From assembly GCF_039941015.1 (NCBI RefSeq), contig NZ_JBDVFI010000041.1: a stretch of DNA of 64,000 nucleotides; one strand, 5' to 3'. The notes under the pieces are model-generated. The model saw nothing but the letters and a program-made list of their open reading frames with translations. It did not search any database and was not told where the DNA came from. Positions within the stretch are counted from its first letter, which is position 1. Every line of letters begins with the position of its first letter. The position numbers were made by a program, and so were the translations under genes. This DNA is from Sedimentitalea sp039941015 (GTDB taxonomy: Bacteria; Pseudomonadota; Alphaproteobacteria; Rhodobacterales; Rhodobacteraceae). Of the stretch, positions 25,319 through 33,471 are shown piece by piece.

Positions 25319-25804
25319 TCAGACCGGCAGCGCCGTCGTCTTGAACACCGTGCGCAGGGCAAAACTGCTCTGCATCTGTGCGACTCCCGGCAAGCGGGCC
25401 AGAAACTGCCGGTGTATCCGTGCAAAATCTTCGGTGTTCTCGGCCACCACCTTGAGCAGGTAGTCGGCCGTTCCTGCCATCAGATGACACTCCAGTACAT
25501 CGGGAATGAGCGCGACCGCCTTTTCAAACGCATCCAGAACCTCGTCCGCCTGCCCTTGCAGCGTGATTTCAACAAAAACCGTGGTTCCCACGCCCATCTT
25601 GCGTGCATCCAGCAAAGCAACGTAGTCGCGAATGTATCCCTCGGCGTCCAGTCGCTGAACCCGCCGATGACAGGCCGAAGGGGACAGGTTTATCTTTTCC
25701 GACAGGTCCGAATTGGAGATCCGACCCGACGCCTGCAGGACCGCAAGAATACGTCTATCGAGTGCGTCCAGCCCCAATTGTGCAACTCCCTTGCGTAAAA
25801 TCAT
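25319..25804 (-). CDS. Lrp/AsnC-family transcriptional regulator of alanine dehydrogenase
   Basis: A 161-residue feast/famine regulator: N-terminal helix-turn-helix (DRRILAVLQASGRISNSDLSEKINLSPSACHRRVQRL) and C-terminal RAM ligand-binding domain (ECHLMAGTADYLLKV). It is transcribed divergently from ald with 114 bases between the start codons. Lrp-type regulators beside ald usually activate it in the presence of alanine; that role here is inferred from the arrangement. ATG 25804 gives a few extra residues before the conserved LDALDRRIL. Confidence 0.92.
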   Translation of the reverse strand: MILRKGVAQLGLDALDRRILAVLQASGRISNSDLSEKINLSPSACHRRVQRLDAEGYIRDYVALLDARKMGVGTTVFVEITLQGQADEVLDAFEKAVALIPDVLECHLMAGTADYLLKVVAENTEDFARIHRQFLARLPGVAQMQSSFALRTVFKTTALPV

Positions 25805-25837
25805 AAGTTCTTGGAAGATTATTCAATCGGCAATCTG

Positions 25838-25865
25838 TTGACCAGCAACATTATCACGATACTTG
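25838..25865 (+). promoter_or_regulatory. Possible ald promoter
   Basis: TTGACC at 25838-25843 and TACTTG at 25860-25865 with a 16-base spacer, about 54 bases before the ald ATG. The -10 is weak, as expected for an Lrp-activated gene. Confidence 0.4.
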
Positions 25866-25918
25866 CTGCGGTATCCGCCGATACTTGCGCCAGACCTGAA
25901 CTCAAAAGAGGATTCGTC

Positions 25919-27034
25919 ATGAAGCTCGGCTGCCCCAAGGAAGTCAAACCCCAGGAATTCCGTGTCGGTATCACCCCGAATGCCGCGCAGGAGGCTGTCG
26001 CGCACGGGCATGAGGTGTTGATCGAGACACAAGCCGGGATAGGCGCGGGCTTTGACGATGACGCCTATGTCGCCGCAGGTGCGACGATTCTGGCGACTGC
26101 ACCAGAAGTGTTTGCCTCTGCCGACATGATCGTCAAGGTCAAGGAACCACAGCCCCTTGAACGCAAGATGCTGCGCGAAGGGCAGTTGCTTTTCACCTAC
26201 CTGCACCTTGCACCCGATCCAGAACAAACCCGCGATCTTCTCGACAGCGGCTGCACTGCCATCGCCTATGAAACCGTGACCGACCGCAACGGCGGCCTGC
26301 CATTGCTTGCCCCAATGTCCGAAGTTGCCGGGCGACTGGCCCCACAGGTTGGTGCATGGACGCTCCAAAAGGCCAACGGTGGGCGCGGGGTTCTGATGGG
26401 CGGCGTGCCCGGTGTCGGACCGGCCCGCATCATCGTGATCGGTGGCGGCGTCGTTGGGACACATGCGGCTCGGATCGCCGCCGGGATGGGCGCGGATGTC
26501 ACCGTGCTTGACCGTTCGTTGCCGCGGCTGCGCTATCTCGATGATGTCTATGGCAACGTGTTCAACACCGGTTATTCGACCGGCGGACTGATGGCGGAAC
26601 TGCTGCCTTTGGCGGACATGGTGATCGGGGCCGTTCTCATACCCGGCGCTGCCGCTCCAAAGCTGGTGACGCGCGCGCAGCTGAGCAGCATGAAACCCGG
26701 CGCAGTCCTTGTGGATGTGGCGATCGACCAGGGTGGATGTTTTGAAACCTCAAAAGCGACGACCCATAGCGACCCGATCTATGAGGTTGATGGCGTCATG
26801 CATTATTGCGTCGCCAACATGCCCGGCGCTGTTGCCCGCACATCGACGATCGCGCTCAGCAATGCGACCATGCCGTTCATGCTCGCCCTTGCCGATAAGG
26901 GTTGGAAAAAGGCCTGTGCCGATGATCCGCATTTGTTGGCGGGTCTGAACGTGCACGCAGGCCAGTTGACATATGCCGCCGTGGGCGAAGCATTGGGACT
27001 GGATGTCGTCGCGCCCGAAACGGCAATTGCCTGA
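25919..27034 (+). CDS. ald: Alanine dehydrogenase
   Basis: An NAD-dependent enzyme interconverting L-alanine and pyruvate plus ammonia; cytoplasmic, hexameric in its family. The 371 residues start MKLGCPKEVKPQEFRVGITP (ATG 25919, Shine-Dalgarno AGAGGA; a longer frame from 25811 runs through the promoter). KVKEPQPLE holds the substrate-binding Lys, and the NAD fold is IGGGVVGTHAARIAAGMGADVTVLD. TVTDRNGGLPLLAPMSEVAGR and CVANMPGAVARTST are invariant family motifs. No terminator was recognised downstream. Confidence 0.97.
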   Translation: MKLGCPKEVKPQEFRVGITPNAAQEAVAHGHEVLIETQAGIGAGFDDDAYVAAGATILATAPEVFASADMIVKVKEPQPLERKMLREGQLLFTYLHLAPDPEQTRDLLDSGCTAIAYETVTDRNGGLPLLAPMSEVAGRLAPQVGAWTLQKANGGRGVLMGGVPGVGPARIIVIGGGVVGTHAARIAAGMGADVTVLDRSLPRLRYLDDVYGNVFNTGYSTGGLMAELLPLADMVIGAVLIPGAAAPKLVTRAQLSSMKPGAVLVDVAIDQGGCFETSKATTHSDPIYEVDGVMHYCVANMPGAVARTSTIALSNATMPFMLALADKGWKKACADDPHLLAGLNVHAGQLTYAAVGEALGLDVVAPETAIA

Positions 27035-27353
27035 AACCGGCCACCGTCAAGCTGTCCACGCAAAGATTGAATCCGTTGGCTTTCGGGGCTGGTGGGTTCC
27101 ATGATCTGCCCTTATTCAGAAGGACGGATAAGGTCATCGCCGTGCGCACTGCGGTGTTGCGGCTGTAACCGTCGCTTTCGGGTTTGATCGTCTCCAAAAC
27201 GGCTCAATCACGCTCTGCTCGTCTGGGTCGCCTCATCGCTGGGACCAATAGTACTCTGGCCAGACCCGAACGAAACGCCGTTTATCTGTCCATCGGCCAG
27301 AGTAGACCAGCAACAAAAAATCTTCGCAGCAGGCAGCCGTTGCACCAACCCTG
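27035..27353. other. 319-bp region between convergent ald and GntR genes
   Basis: No convincing gene. Short open frames on both strands lack ribosome sites and family resemblance. It contains a 10-bp perfect inverted repeat (27252-27261 / 27295-27304), listed separately. No T-tailed terminator was found for either gene. Confidence 0.6.
27252..27304. repeat. Ten-bp inverted repeat with 33-base spacer
   Basis: TACTCTGGCC (27252-27261) and GGCCAGAGTA (27295-27304) are perfect complements in the middle of a gene-free region. Nothing in the spacer suggests a gene. It could be a long-loop structure in a 3' UTR or the ends of a tiny degenerate element. Confidence 0.5.
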
Positions 27354-28004
27354 TCACCCGGTCAGCATGCGTAGCCCTTGTGTCACATCTGAACGCACCG
27401 CCAATCTGAGACCCGGTTCATCCCCTGCTTTGAGTGCAGCGATGATGAGTTTGTGGAAATGCGGCGGCTCGGTGCGGCGCAGACGACCATAGAGCGACCT
27501 CATGGTCGGCCCCAGCTGGAGCCAGACAGTTTCTGCCATCGCCAGCATGGCCGGTGCCTGGGCGCGCAAATACAGTGTGCGATGAAATTCGAGATTGGTG
27601 CGGATATAGCCAACCGCATCGCGTGCGGCGACGGCATCGGCAATGTTGGAATTGATGGTCTGCAACCTGTCGATCAGCGCAATATGGGCGCGGGGCAGCG
27701 CCCGGCTGGCAAGTTCGACCTCAAGCAAGGCGCGAAGCGCAGCGAGTTCCTCGATCCGCTCGCTTGTCAGCTCCGGGGTCGAAACACGGCCAGATGCTGT
27801 CAAGGACAGCGCCCCTTCGGCGACAAGCCGACGCACGGATTCCCGAGCGGGCGTCATGGAAACATCAAATTCCTTGCCAATCCCGCGCAAGGTCAGCGCA
27901 AGTCCAGGCGCAATCTCACCATGCATGATCCGCGCGCGCAGAGTCCGGTACACCCGATCGTGTGCAGCAACCAAGGGTGATTCCGTAGGGCGTGTCGTGA
28001 TCAT
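27354..28004 (-). CDS. GntR-family regulator, FadR/FCD subfamily
   Basis: A 216-residue repressor-type regulator: N-terminal winged helix (VYRTLRARIMHGEIAPGLALTLRGIGKEFDVSMTPARESVRRL) and an all-helical FCD ligand domain with the metal-binding Asp/His set (NLEFHRTLY and PHFHKLIIAAL). The FCD domain in relatives binds small carboxylates. ATG 28004 lies 5 bases from a perfect 14-bp palindrome, so it very likely represses itself. Target genes are not evident among the neighbours. Confidence 0.9.
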   Translation of the reverse strand: MITTRPTESPLVAAHDRVYRTLRARIMHGEIAPGLALTLRGIGKEFDVSMTPARESVRRLVAEGALSLTASGRVSTPELTSERIEELAALRALLEVELASRALPRAHIALIDRLQTINSNIADAVAARDAVGYIRTNLEFHRTLYLRAQAPAMLAMAETVWLQLGPTMRSLYGRLRRTEPPHFHKLIIAALKAGDEPGLRLAVRSDVTQGLRMLTG

Positions 28005-28009
28005 GATCC

Positions 28010-28023
28010 TTTGTGATCACAAA
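28010..28023. promoter_or_regulatory. GntR autoregulatory operator
   Basis: A perfect 14-bp palindrome TTTGTGATCACAAA directly upstream of the GntR gene start, covering the place of its ribosome binding site. A second short palindrome GATCATGATC (27998-28007) overlaps the start codon. Length and symmetry fit operators of FCD-type GntR dimers. Confidence 0.7.
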
Positions 28024-28050
28024 TCCCTGACAGGTCAACCTGCTCGCGCG

Positions 28051-28731
28051 TCAGAACCGGTACCGATGCAACGTTGCCCCCTCGCGGCGCAACCACCGTC
28101 GTTCTGCCTCGCAAGGCCCATAGAGCCTGTCGACAGTCGCCCAGAACGCTGGCGAGTGGTTCATTTCCGCAAGATGCGCGACCTCATGTGCCGCCACATA
28201 GCGCAGGATTTCCGGAGGTGTGAGAATGAGTCGCCAAGAGAACATGAGCCCACCATCCGAGGTACAGGAGCCCCAGCGGGAGCGCGTGTCGCGCAGCGTG
28301 ATCCGCGTGTAGGGACGCCCCAGTCGGTCCGCATAGTGATCACTGGCCGCCACAAGCCGATCACGCGCCAGTTCCTTAAGCCATGTCTGCAAACGGCGCC
28401 CGGGGGCATCTTCGGGCACGCCAATTTCGCCCTCGTGCCGCATGACGCGCCGCCCGGTCGCTGGCACGATTCTGTGCTCTATCCCCTCAATCGGCAAGCT
28501 TGCCCCGATCTGAACCGACATTTCGTCGGGGCGCTTGTCCAGGTGGCCACGAATCCAATCGGCTTTGGAGGCTGCGAACTCAAGTGCTTCGACCTCTCTT
28601 ACGCCCGTGGGGAGGGTCAGTGTCACTCTGCCATCGAGCTGCGAAATCCGCAGGCTAATTCGCCGCGCGCGCCCGGATCGCCTGAGTGTTAGGGCGACGG
28701 GTGGCGTGCCGGGCAGGACGTGATCAGCCAT
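28051..28731 (-). CDS. DUF45 / YgjP-like zinc metallopeptidase
   Basis: A 226-residue protein of the YgjP (M48-like, DUF45) family. The zinc motif HEVAHLAEMNHSPAFW gives the HExxH pair plus the third His downstream, and RWGSCTSDG is the conserved family signature. There is no signal peptide or membrane segment, so it is cytoplasmic. ATG 28731 (MADHVLPG) is chosen over 28779, which would overlap the promoter of the divergent FYDLN gene. Substrate unknown. Confidence 0.88.
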   Translation of the reverse strand: MADHVLPGTPPVALTLRRSGRARRISLRISQLDGRVTLTLPTGVREVEALEFAASKADWIRGHLDKRPDEMSVQIGASLPIEGIEHRIVPATGRRVMRHEGEIGVPEDAPGRRLQTWLKELARDRLVAASDHYADRLGRPYTRITLRDTRSRWGSCTSDGGLMFSWRLILTPPEILRYVAAHEVAHLAEMNHSPAFWATVDRLYGPCEAERRWLRREGATLHRYRF

Positions 28732-28834
28732 GTTACATACTCCAACCAGGACTAAAGCCTTTGACAGTGCCCACCTCATATGGCACGTGACCGGAATCGT
28801 CGATGCGACTCAGCAGATTATCAAGGGGATAAAC

Positions 28835-29164
28835 ATGCCCAACGAAGAATGGGGCACCAAACGCCTGTGCCCGACAACCGGAAAACGGTTCTACGACCTG
28901 AACAGAGACCCAATCGTCAGCCCATACACGGGTGACATCGTTGAAATCGTCGCCGGCAAGAGCCGGATGATTTCGGCCGACTCCGAAGACGCCGAAACGC
29001 TGAAGGCCAAGAAAAAGGCCGGAGGTGACGATGACGCCGTACTGGAAGATGACGACGACACCGTTGATGTAGATCTGGATGATGATCTACTGGAAGACGA
29101 TGACGACGATGATGATGTCTCTCTGGAAGAAATCGCGGACGTCCCGGTCGAAGAAGAAGACTGA
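28835..29164 (+). CDS. FYDLN-acid family protein (TIGR02300)
   Basis: A 109-residue alphaproteobacterial protein with the signature LCPTTGKRFYDLNRDPIVSPYTG at residues ~11-33 and an extremely acidic C-terminal half (runs such as LEDDDDDDDVSLEE). The single N-terminal Cys and the TTGKRFYDLN stretch resemble a degenerate zinc ribbon. The function of the family is unknown. ATG 28835 follows AAGGGGATAAAC. tRNA-Ala lies 78 bases downstream on the same strand. Confidence 0.92.
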   Translation: MPNEEWGTKRLCPTTGKRFYDLNRDPIVSPYTGDIVEIVAGKSRMISADSEDAETLKAKKKAGGDDDAVLEDDDDTVDVDLDDDLLEDDDDDDDVSLEEIADVPVEEED

Positions 29165-29180
29165 TCATAAAATCGCGACT

Positions 29181-29209
29181 GGCGGGATATTTTTGCACTT
29201 GATCCCGCC
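29181..29209 (+). repeat. Hairpin overlapping the tRNA-Ala -35 box
   Basis: GGCGGGAT / ATCCCGCC (eight perfect base pairs, 13-nt AT-rich loop) between the FYDLN gene and tRNA-Ala. It may terminate the FYDLN transcript; its right arm includes most of the tRNA promoter's TTGATC box. Confidence 0.5.
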
Positions 29210-29227
29210 GGTTCTAGCGCCTAGACA
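29199..29227 (+). promoter_or_regulatory. Promoter of tRNA-Ala (TTGATC-N17-TAGACA)
   Basis: TTGATC at 29199-29204, a 17-base spacer, and TAGACA at 29222-29227, 15 bases before the tRNA. The -35 box and spacer equal those before tRNA-Val. Confidence 0.55.
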
Positions 29228-29242
29228 CCACGGCACGGTTTT

Positions 29243-29318
<76 letters not shown>

Positions 29319-29356
29319 AAACACACTCCAATCAGATACGTTTCTAGTTCAGATGT

Positions 29357-29761
29357 GTGGTGAGATTCTACCGATTTGAATGGGCGAGTGACGTCGACCC
29401 ATCGGGCGCGCCACAGCAGCACCGACATGGACCGTTTTGCACAAATTCTCGAACGGCTCGCCTGCTGCCTGTTAATGACCGGCTGGGTTTCATAGACCTG
29501 CTGCGGCAAATTCATGGAGCGTTTGCCGCAGCATCAGAGAATGAGTTCATCTCTTCGACGCTAAAAGCGACCCAAGGTCTGTCGTGCCATTTCGGGCGCT
29601 ATCTCATGACCGACGAGGATCAGAGATTTTGCACGGCGCTTTATTGTGCGATGCTTGAGGGTCTGAACTGGGGCGACACGGGCGCGCCTGTACTAAAGTC
29701 CGATGAACAGATGACCTATTTGCAGGACTTCACCAAACGCCAGATTGAAGCACTTGTCTGA
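29357..29761 (+). CDS. Hypothetical protein of unknown family
   Basis: Up to 134 residues from GTG 29357, no signal peptide or membrane segment. The C-terminal ~95 residues look like a compact helical domain (GFIDLLRQIHGAFAAASENEF ... EDQRFCTALYCAMLEGLNWGD ... YLQDFTKRQIEALV). The first ~35 residues are rich in Pro, Arg and His and look unlike a real N terminus. A different frame starting at ATG 29427 (MDRFAQILERLACC) fits better up to ~29480, so a one-base frameshift or a downstream start is possible. I recognise no family. The stop lies 22 bases before the convergent transpeptidase's end. Confidence 0.55.
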   Translation: MVRFYRFEWASDVDPSGAPQQHRHGPFCTNSRTARLLPVNDRLGFIDLLRQIHGAFAAASENEFISSTLKATQGLSCHFGRYLMTDEDQRFCTALYCAMLEGLNWGDTGAPVLKSDEQMTYLQDFTKRQIEALV

Positions 29762-29782
29762 TCGGGGCCCCATGTCCCCGCC

Positions 29783-30283
29783 TTATGGTCTCAGGGTAAT
29801 CAGGGTGCCATCCGTTACCATCGCATAGATCTCTTCGATCTCGTCATTCTTGACGGCAATGCATCCGGCCGTCCAATCGCGGCCCTTGGCCTTTTTGGCA
29901 TTCGGCTGGCCGTGAATGAAGATTTCACCACCGGGGCGTCGGCCCGCTGCGATCGCATTCGCGATATCCTGGGAGTTCGGATAGGAGATTCCGATCGACA
30001 AGTGGTATTGGCTGCGGGGATTCCGCCGGTCGATCAGATAGGTGCCTTCCGGCGTCTTTCCATCGCCCTCAAACTGTTTATGCCCGGTCGGTGTGAACCC
30101 CAGATCAAAATCATAGGATTTCAGAATATCCTCGTTGTTCAGCAGGTACATACGCCGCTGACCCTTGTTCACGACAACCGATGTCACTTCTGGGCCGTTG
30201 TACCTGCGAAACTTCGACTGGGTCGAACACCCAGCCACCGCGAGGGACGCCACCGCCCCCAACCCGAATATACGCCGCTTCAT
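29783..30283 (-). CDS. L,D-transpeptidase (YkuD) lipoprotein
   Basis: A 166-residue periplasmic lipoprotein: signal peptide with lipobox VAGC (Cys 19), then a YkuD domain. Catalytic motif: IFIHGQP with the conserved His and, after a short insert, WTAGCIAV with the nucleophilic Cys. Enzymes of this fold cross-link peptidoglycan stems (3-3 links) or attach proteins to the wall. The residue after the lipid-anchored Cys is Ser, so outer-membrane sorting is expected. It is the smaller of two YkuD proteins in the window. Confidence 0.9.
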   Translation of the reverse strand: MKRRIFGLGAVASLAVAGCSTQSKFRRYNGPEVTSVVVNKGQRRMYLLNNEDILKSYDFDLGFTPTGHKQFEGDGKTPEGTYLIDRRNPRSQYHLSIGISYPNSQDIANAIAAGRRPGGEIFIHGQPNAKKAKGRDWTAGCIAVKNDEIEEIYAMVTDGTLITLRP

Positions 30284-30323
30284 TTGCTGCTCTCTTTTTT
30301 TTCTGCCTCAATTCACCGAATAA

Positions 30324-30341
30324 CGTTTGTTGCGACAAACG
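30324..30341. promoter_or_regulatory. Short palindrome upstream of the L,D-transpeptidase lipoprotein gene
   Basis: CGTTTGT-TGCG-ACAAACG, seven perfect base pairs, 40 bases before the transpeptidase ATG and 33 bases past the end of the methyltransferase gene. It may be an operator or a weak terminator hairpin; no T run follows on the minus strand. Confidence 0.35.
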
Positions 30342-30373
30342 CAAAATCACATTTGCGGGGAATGACCAATTTC

Positions 30374-31600
30374 TTATGCTTCATTGCGCGAAAACGCAGC
30401 CACGAGTTCAATATGCGAAGACCAGCGAAATTGATCAACCACCTGAACCCATGTCAGATGATAGCCGGACGACACCAGCACCCGCGCATCCCGCGCAAAG
30501 GTCACCGGGTTGCAGGACACATACGCGATCAGGTCCAGCCGGGAGTCGGCAAGCGCAGCAACCTGCGCTTCGGCACCAGCGCGCGGTGGGTCGAGAACCG
30601 CCGCATCGAATTTCCGGAGTTCATCTGGGACAAGCGGCCTGCGAAACAGATCACGCACTGCGCCGGTGATTTTCTTTAGCCCCTGTGCCCGACGCCAACC
30701 CTGGTCGAGCGCCTTAATCATTTCGGCGTCACCCTCAACGGCGAGAACCTCGGCAGAGGCCGCCAGCGGCAGGCTGAAGGTACCACATCCGGCAAACAGA
30801 TCGACAATGCGGGCGGCGTCCCCGACGATTTCCTGTACGCTGGCAAGCAATGCAGCCTCGCCCTCTGGTGTTGCCTGCAGAAACGCGCCCGGCGGTGGCT
30901 CGACATTTGCGGCGCCGAATCTCTGAACCGGTGGTTGCCGCTTGGCGATGACCTCGGCGTCCCAGGCAAGCCGCGCCAGATCGAACCGTTCTGCCACCTG
31001 TGCCAGCGCAATTTCCAAAGGTCCATCGGTCGGCTTTCCACCTGTCGCCGCAACGTCCAGTCCGTTTTCTGTCACGGTCAGGGTGACGGACAATTCGCCC
31101 TTGCGACTGGCCCCCACAACCGCAAGCGCCTCGGCGACCGGCAATCCGGGTAGCAGTTTTGGGTCAACCAACTGACAGTCGGGTATCTGGATGATCACGT
31201 CAGAGCCGCGCGCGTGAAAGCCAGCCATCGCCCCCTTTTTGGTTCGCCGGGCAGACACCACCGCGCGCCTGCGCGTTTGGGCTGGCGACGTGACGATACC
31301 GCGTATCGGCGCCGCGAGCCCCTGTGCCTCAATGGCCGTCGCAACAATCTCTTGCTTCCATGCAGATACGAACGCATCCGATGCATGTTGCAATTGGCAC
31401 CCGCCACAGGATTTTGCGTGACGGCACGGTGGTTGCACCCGGTCCGCAGACGGCGTTTCGATCCGAACCTCTGTCAGCTGGGACCCACTCAGGGTTCCGC
31501 TAACTGTTTCTCCGGGCAATGTGGCCGGTGCATAGACCGGCCCCGCTGCGACGCCATCGCCCTGATGCCCAAGACGCAGGATTTCATGTTGTGTGACCAT
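30374..31600 (-). CDS. RNA m5U methyltransferase (RlmC/RlmD/TrmA family)
   Basis: A SAM-dependent uracil-C5 RNA methyltransferase, 408 residues. A short TRAM-like N-terminal beta barrel is followed by the 4Fe-4S ligands CRHAKSCGGCQLQH (the fourth Cys is in IPDCQL). The SAM motif is IVDLFAGCGTFSLPLA, the AVLDPPRAGAE motif and the nucleophile YVSCNPVTFARD close the catalytic site. 23S rRNA is the usual substrate for 4Fe-4S-containing members, but whether it modifies U747 or U1939 cannot be told. It is transcribed after the ABC exporter pair, with a 38-base gap. Confidence 0.93.
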   Translation of the reverse strand: MVTQHEILRLGHQGDGVAAGPVYAPATLPGETVSGTLSGSQLTEVRIETPSADRVQPPCRHAKSCGGCQLQHASDAFVSAWKQEIVATAIEAQGLAAPIRGIVTSPAQTRRRAVVSARRTKKGAMAGFHARGSDVIIQIPDCQLVDPKLLPGLPVAEALAVVGASRKGELSVTLTVTENGLDVAATGGKPTDGPLEIALAQVAERFDLARLAWDAEVIAKRQPPVQRFGAANVEPPPGAFLQATPEGEAALLASVQEIVGDAARIVDLFAGCGTFSLPLAASAEVLAVEGDAEMIKALDQGWRRAQGLKKITGAVRDLFRRPLVPDELRKFDAAVLDPPRAGAEAQVAALADSRLDLIAYVSCNPVTFARDARVLVSSGYHLTWVQVVDQFRWSSHIELVAAFSRNEA

Positions 31601-31638
31601 GGGGCCTGATACAAGGCAGAGTGCCTCGGCAAAAGCCC

Positions 31639-33471
31639 TTATTCCGCAGCTTCGGTATGGATAAACCCGCCAGACTGCCGATTCCAGAACTGGGCATACA
31701 AACCGCCCTTGGCCAGCAGATCCGAGTGTGCGCCGGATTCCACGATTCGACCCGCATCCATGACGATGATGCGGTCCATTTCAGACAGCGTGGACAGCCG
31801 ATGCGCAATCGCCAGTACCGTCTTGCCTTCCATGACTTTGTGCAAAGCGTCCTGAATCGATGCCTCGACCTCGGAATCAAGCGCGCTGGTGGCCTCGTCA
31901 AGCACGAGGATCGGCGCGTCTTTCAGGATCGCACGAGCCAGAGCGATACGCTGTCGTTGGCCACCTGACAACTTTACCCCGCGCTCGCCCAGATGGGCGT
32001 CATACCCTTCCCGGTCGCGCGAATCCTGCAGGTCATTGATGAACTCATCTGCTTCGGCATGTTCGGCGGCGGCTATGACCTCGGCCTCTGTCGCGTCTGG
32101 CCGCCCATACAAGATATTGTCACGCGCCGAACGGTTGAACATCGCGGTTTCCTGCGTGACCATACCGATCTGCCGCCGCAGACTGTCCTGCGTCACCCCG
32201 GAAATGGCCTGACCATCAATCCGGATTTCGCCACCCTCGGAATCGTAGAGTCGCAGCAATAGCGATACGAGCGTCGATTTTCCGGCCCCGGATGCACCCA
32301 CGATCCCCAGCTTTTCGCCCGGTTTCACCGTCAGGTCGATCCGCTGGACACCGCCCACGTCCCGCCCATAGGCAAATTCGACCCCGTCAAACACGATTTC
32401 ACCGCGATTAACAGTCAGTTCGTTTGCACCGGTGCTGTCTTCGACGCGGTTGCGGGTGGCCAGCGTTTGCATGCCGTTTTCGACCTCGCCCACATGCGCA
32501 TAGATGCCCATCAAGGTGAAGCTGACCCAGCCTGTCATCTGCGCGATACGGATCGAAATGGCACCGGCCGCGACGATATCACCGGCCGATGCGCCACCTG
32601 TTCGCCACAGCAACAGCGTCGCCCCAATCAGCATAACCGGCAGAACCCCGGCGAGTGTCATCAGAAAGAACCGGAAGCTGGCCGAGAGCCAGCCAAACTC
32701 CAGCGCCCGATCCCGCAGCACGGCCATTGCCTCGCGCGCGGCGTCGTCTTCGTTTTCCGCATGCGCGAACAGCTTGACCGTCTTGATGTTGGTGATCGTG
32801 TCCACGACCTGACCGGTCACCATTGCCCGCGCCCCGGCCCGCGCCGCAGAGCGTTCGCGAATGCGCGGCAAATACCAGCGGATCAGCAGGAAGTAGACCA
32901 CCAGCCATGCCGCAAACGGCAGCATGACGCCGGGGTGAATGGATCCCAGCAATATCAACGACCCCAGCATCGATGCCAACGCAAAGACAATCGCGCTGAT
33001 CACTTCGGACACGATGGAGGTCAGCGCATTTGCGGTCTGCATCTGTTTCTGTGCGATGCGCCCGGCGAAATCATCGTCAAAGAACGTCACCGACTGGCCT
33101 AACGTCCAACGGTTGAGCCGCGACAGAACCAACGGCGTGATATTGGGCATGACGATATAATTGTTCGCCACCGAAGACAGGCCGAACAGCGCCGGGCGGA
33201 TCATCATAAAAAACGCAATCGCCGCGGCGATCCGCACCATGTTCGCGCCGTCAAAAACCCCTTCTGGCCCGCTGGATACCGCCGTATCGATGACGATGCC
33301 CAGCATCCACGCCGTCCCCGCCTCCATCGCGCCAGCCAGCCCGGAGAACGCCGCCGCGACAAACAGCATCGGCCAGGCACCCGTCAGGCACCAGCGGATG
33401 AACGCCCCCAGCGTTTGTGGCGGGGGCGTTTCGATTCGGCGAAAGGGTTCGATCAGATTGGCAAGTTTCAT
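31639..33471 (-). CDS. ABC exporter, fused permease-ATPase (second of a tandem pair)
   Basis: A 610-residue type IV ABC exporter half: six-helix membrane domain (~residues 30-330) followed by an ATPase. Walker A GASGAGKST, Q loop MVTQETAMFN, signature LSGGQRQRIALARAI, Walker B ILVLDEATSALDSE with catalytic Glu, and switch AIAHRLST are intact. Its ATG overlaps the stop of the upstream paralogue by four bases (ATGA), so the two are made together and probably form a heterodimer. The C-terminal tail (QFWNRQSGGFIHTEAAE) closely mirrors that of its partner. Substrate (drug, lipid or peptide) unknown. Confidence 0.92.
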   Translation of the reverse strand: MKLANLIEPFRRIETPPPQTLGAFIRWCLTGAWPMLFVAAAFSGLAGAMEAGTAWMLGIVIDTAVSSGPEGVFDGANMVRIAAAIAFFMMIRPALFGLSSVANNYIVMPNITPLVLSRLNRWTLGQSVTFFDDDFAGRIAQKQMQTANALTSIVSEVISAIVFALASMLGSLILLGSIHPGVMLPFAAWLVVYFLLIRWYLPRIRERSAARAGARAMVTGQVVDTITNIKTVKLFAHAENEDDAAREAMAVLRDRALEFGWLSASFRFFLMTLAGVLPVMLIGATLLLWRTGGASAGDIVAAGAISIRIAQMTGWVSFTLMGIYAHVGEVENGMQTLATRNRVEDSTGANELTVNRGEIVFDGVEFAYGRDVGGVQRIDLTVKPGEKLGIVGASGAGKSTLVSLLLRLYDSEGGEIRIDGQAISGVTQDSLRRQIGMVTQETAMFNRSARDNILYGRPDATEAEVIAAAEHAEADEFINDLQDSRDREGYDAHLGERGVKLSGGQRQRIALARAILKDAPILVLDEATSALDSEVEASIQDALHKVMEGKTVLAIAHRLSTLSEMDRIIVMDAGRIVESGAHSDLLAKGGLYAQFWNRQSGGFIHTEAAE

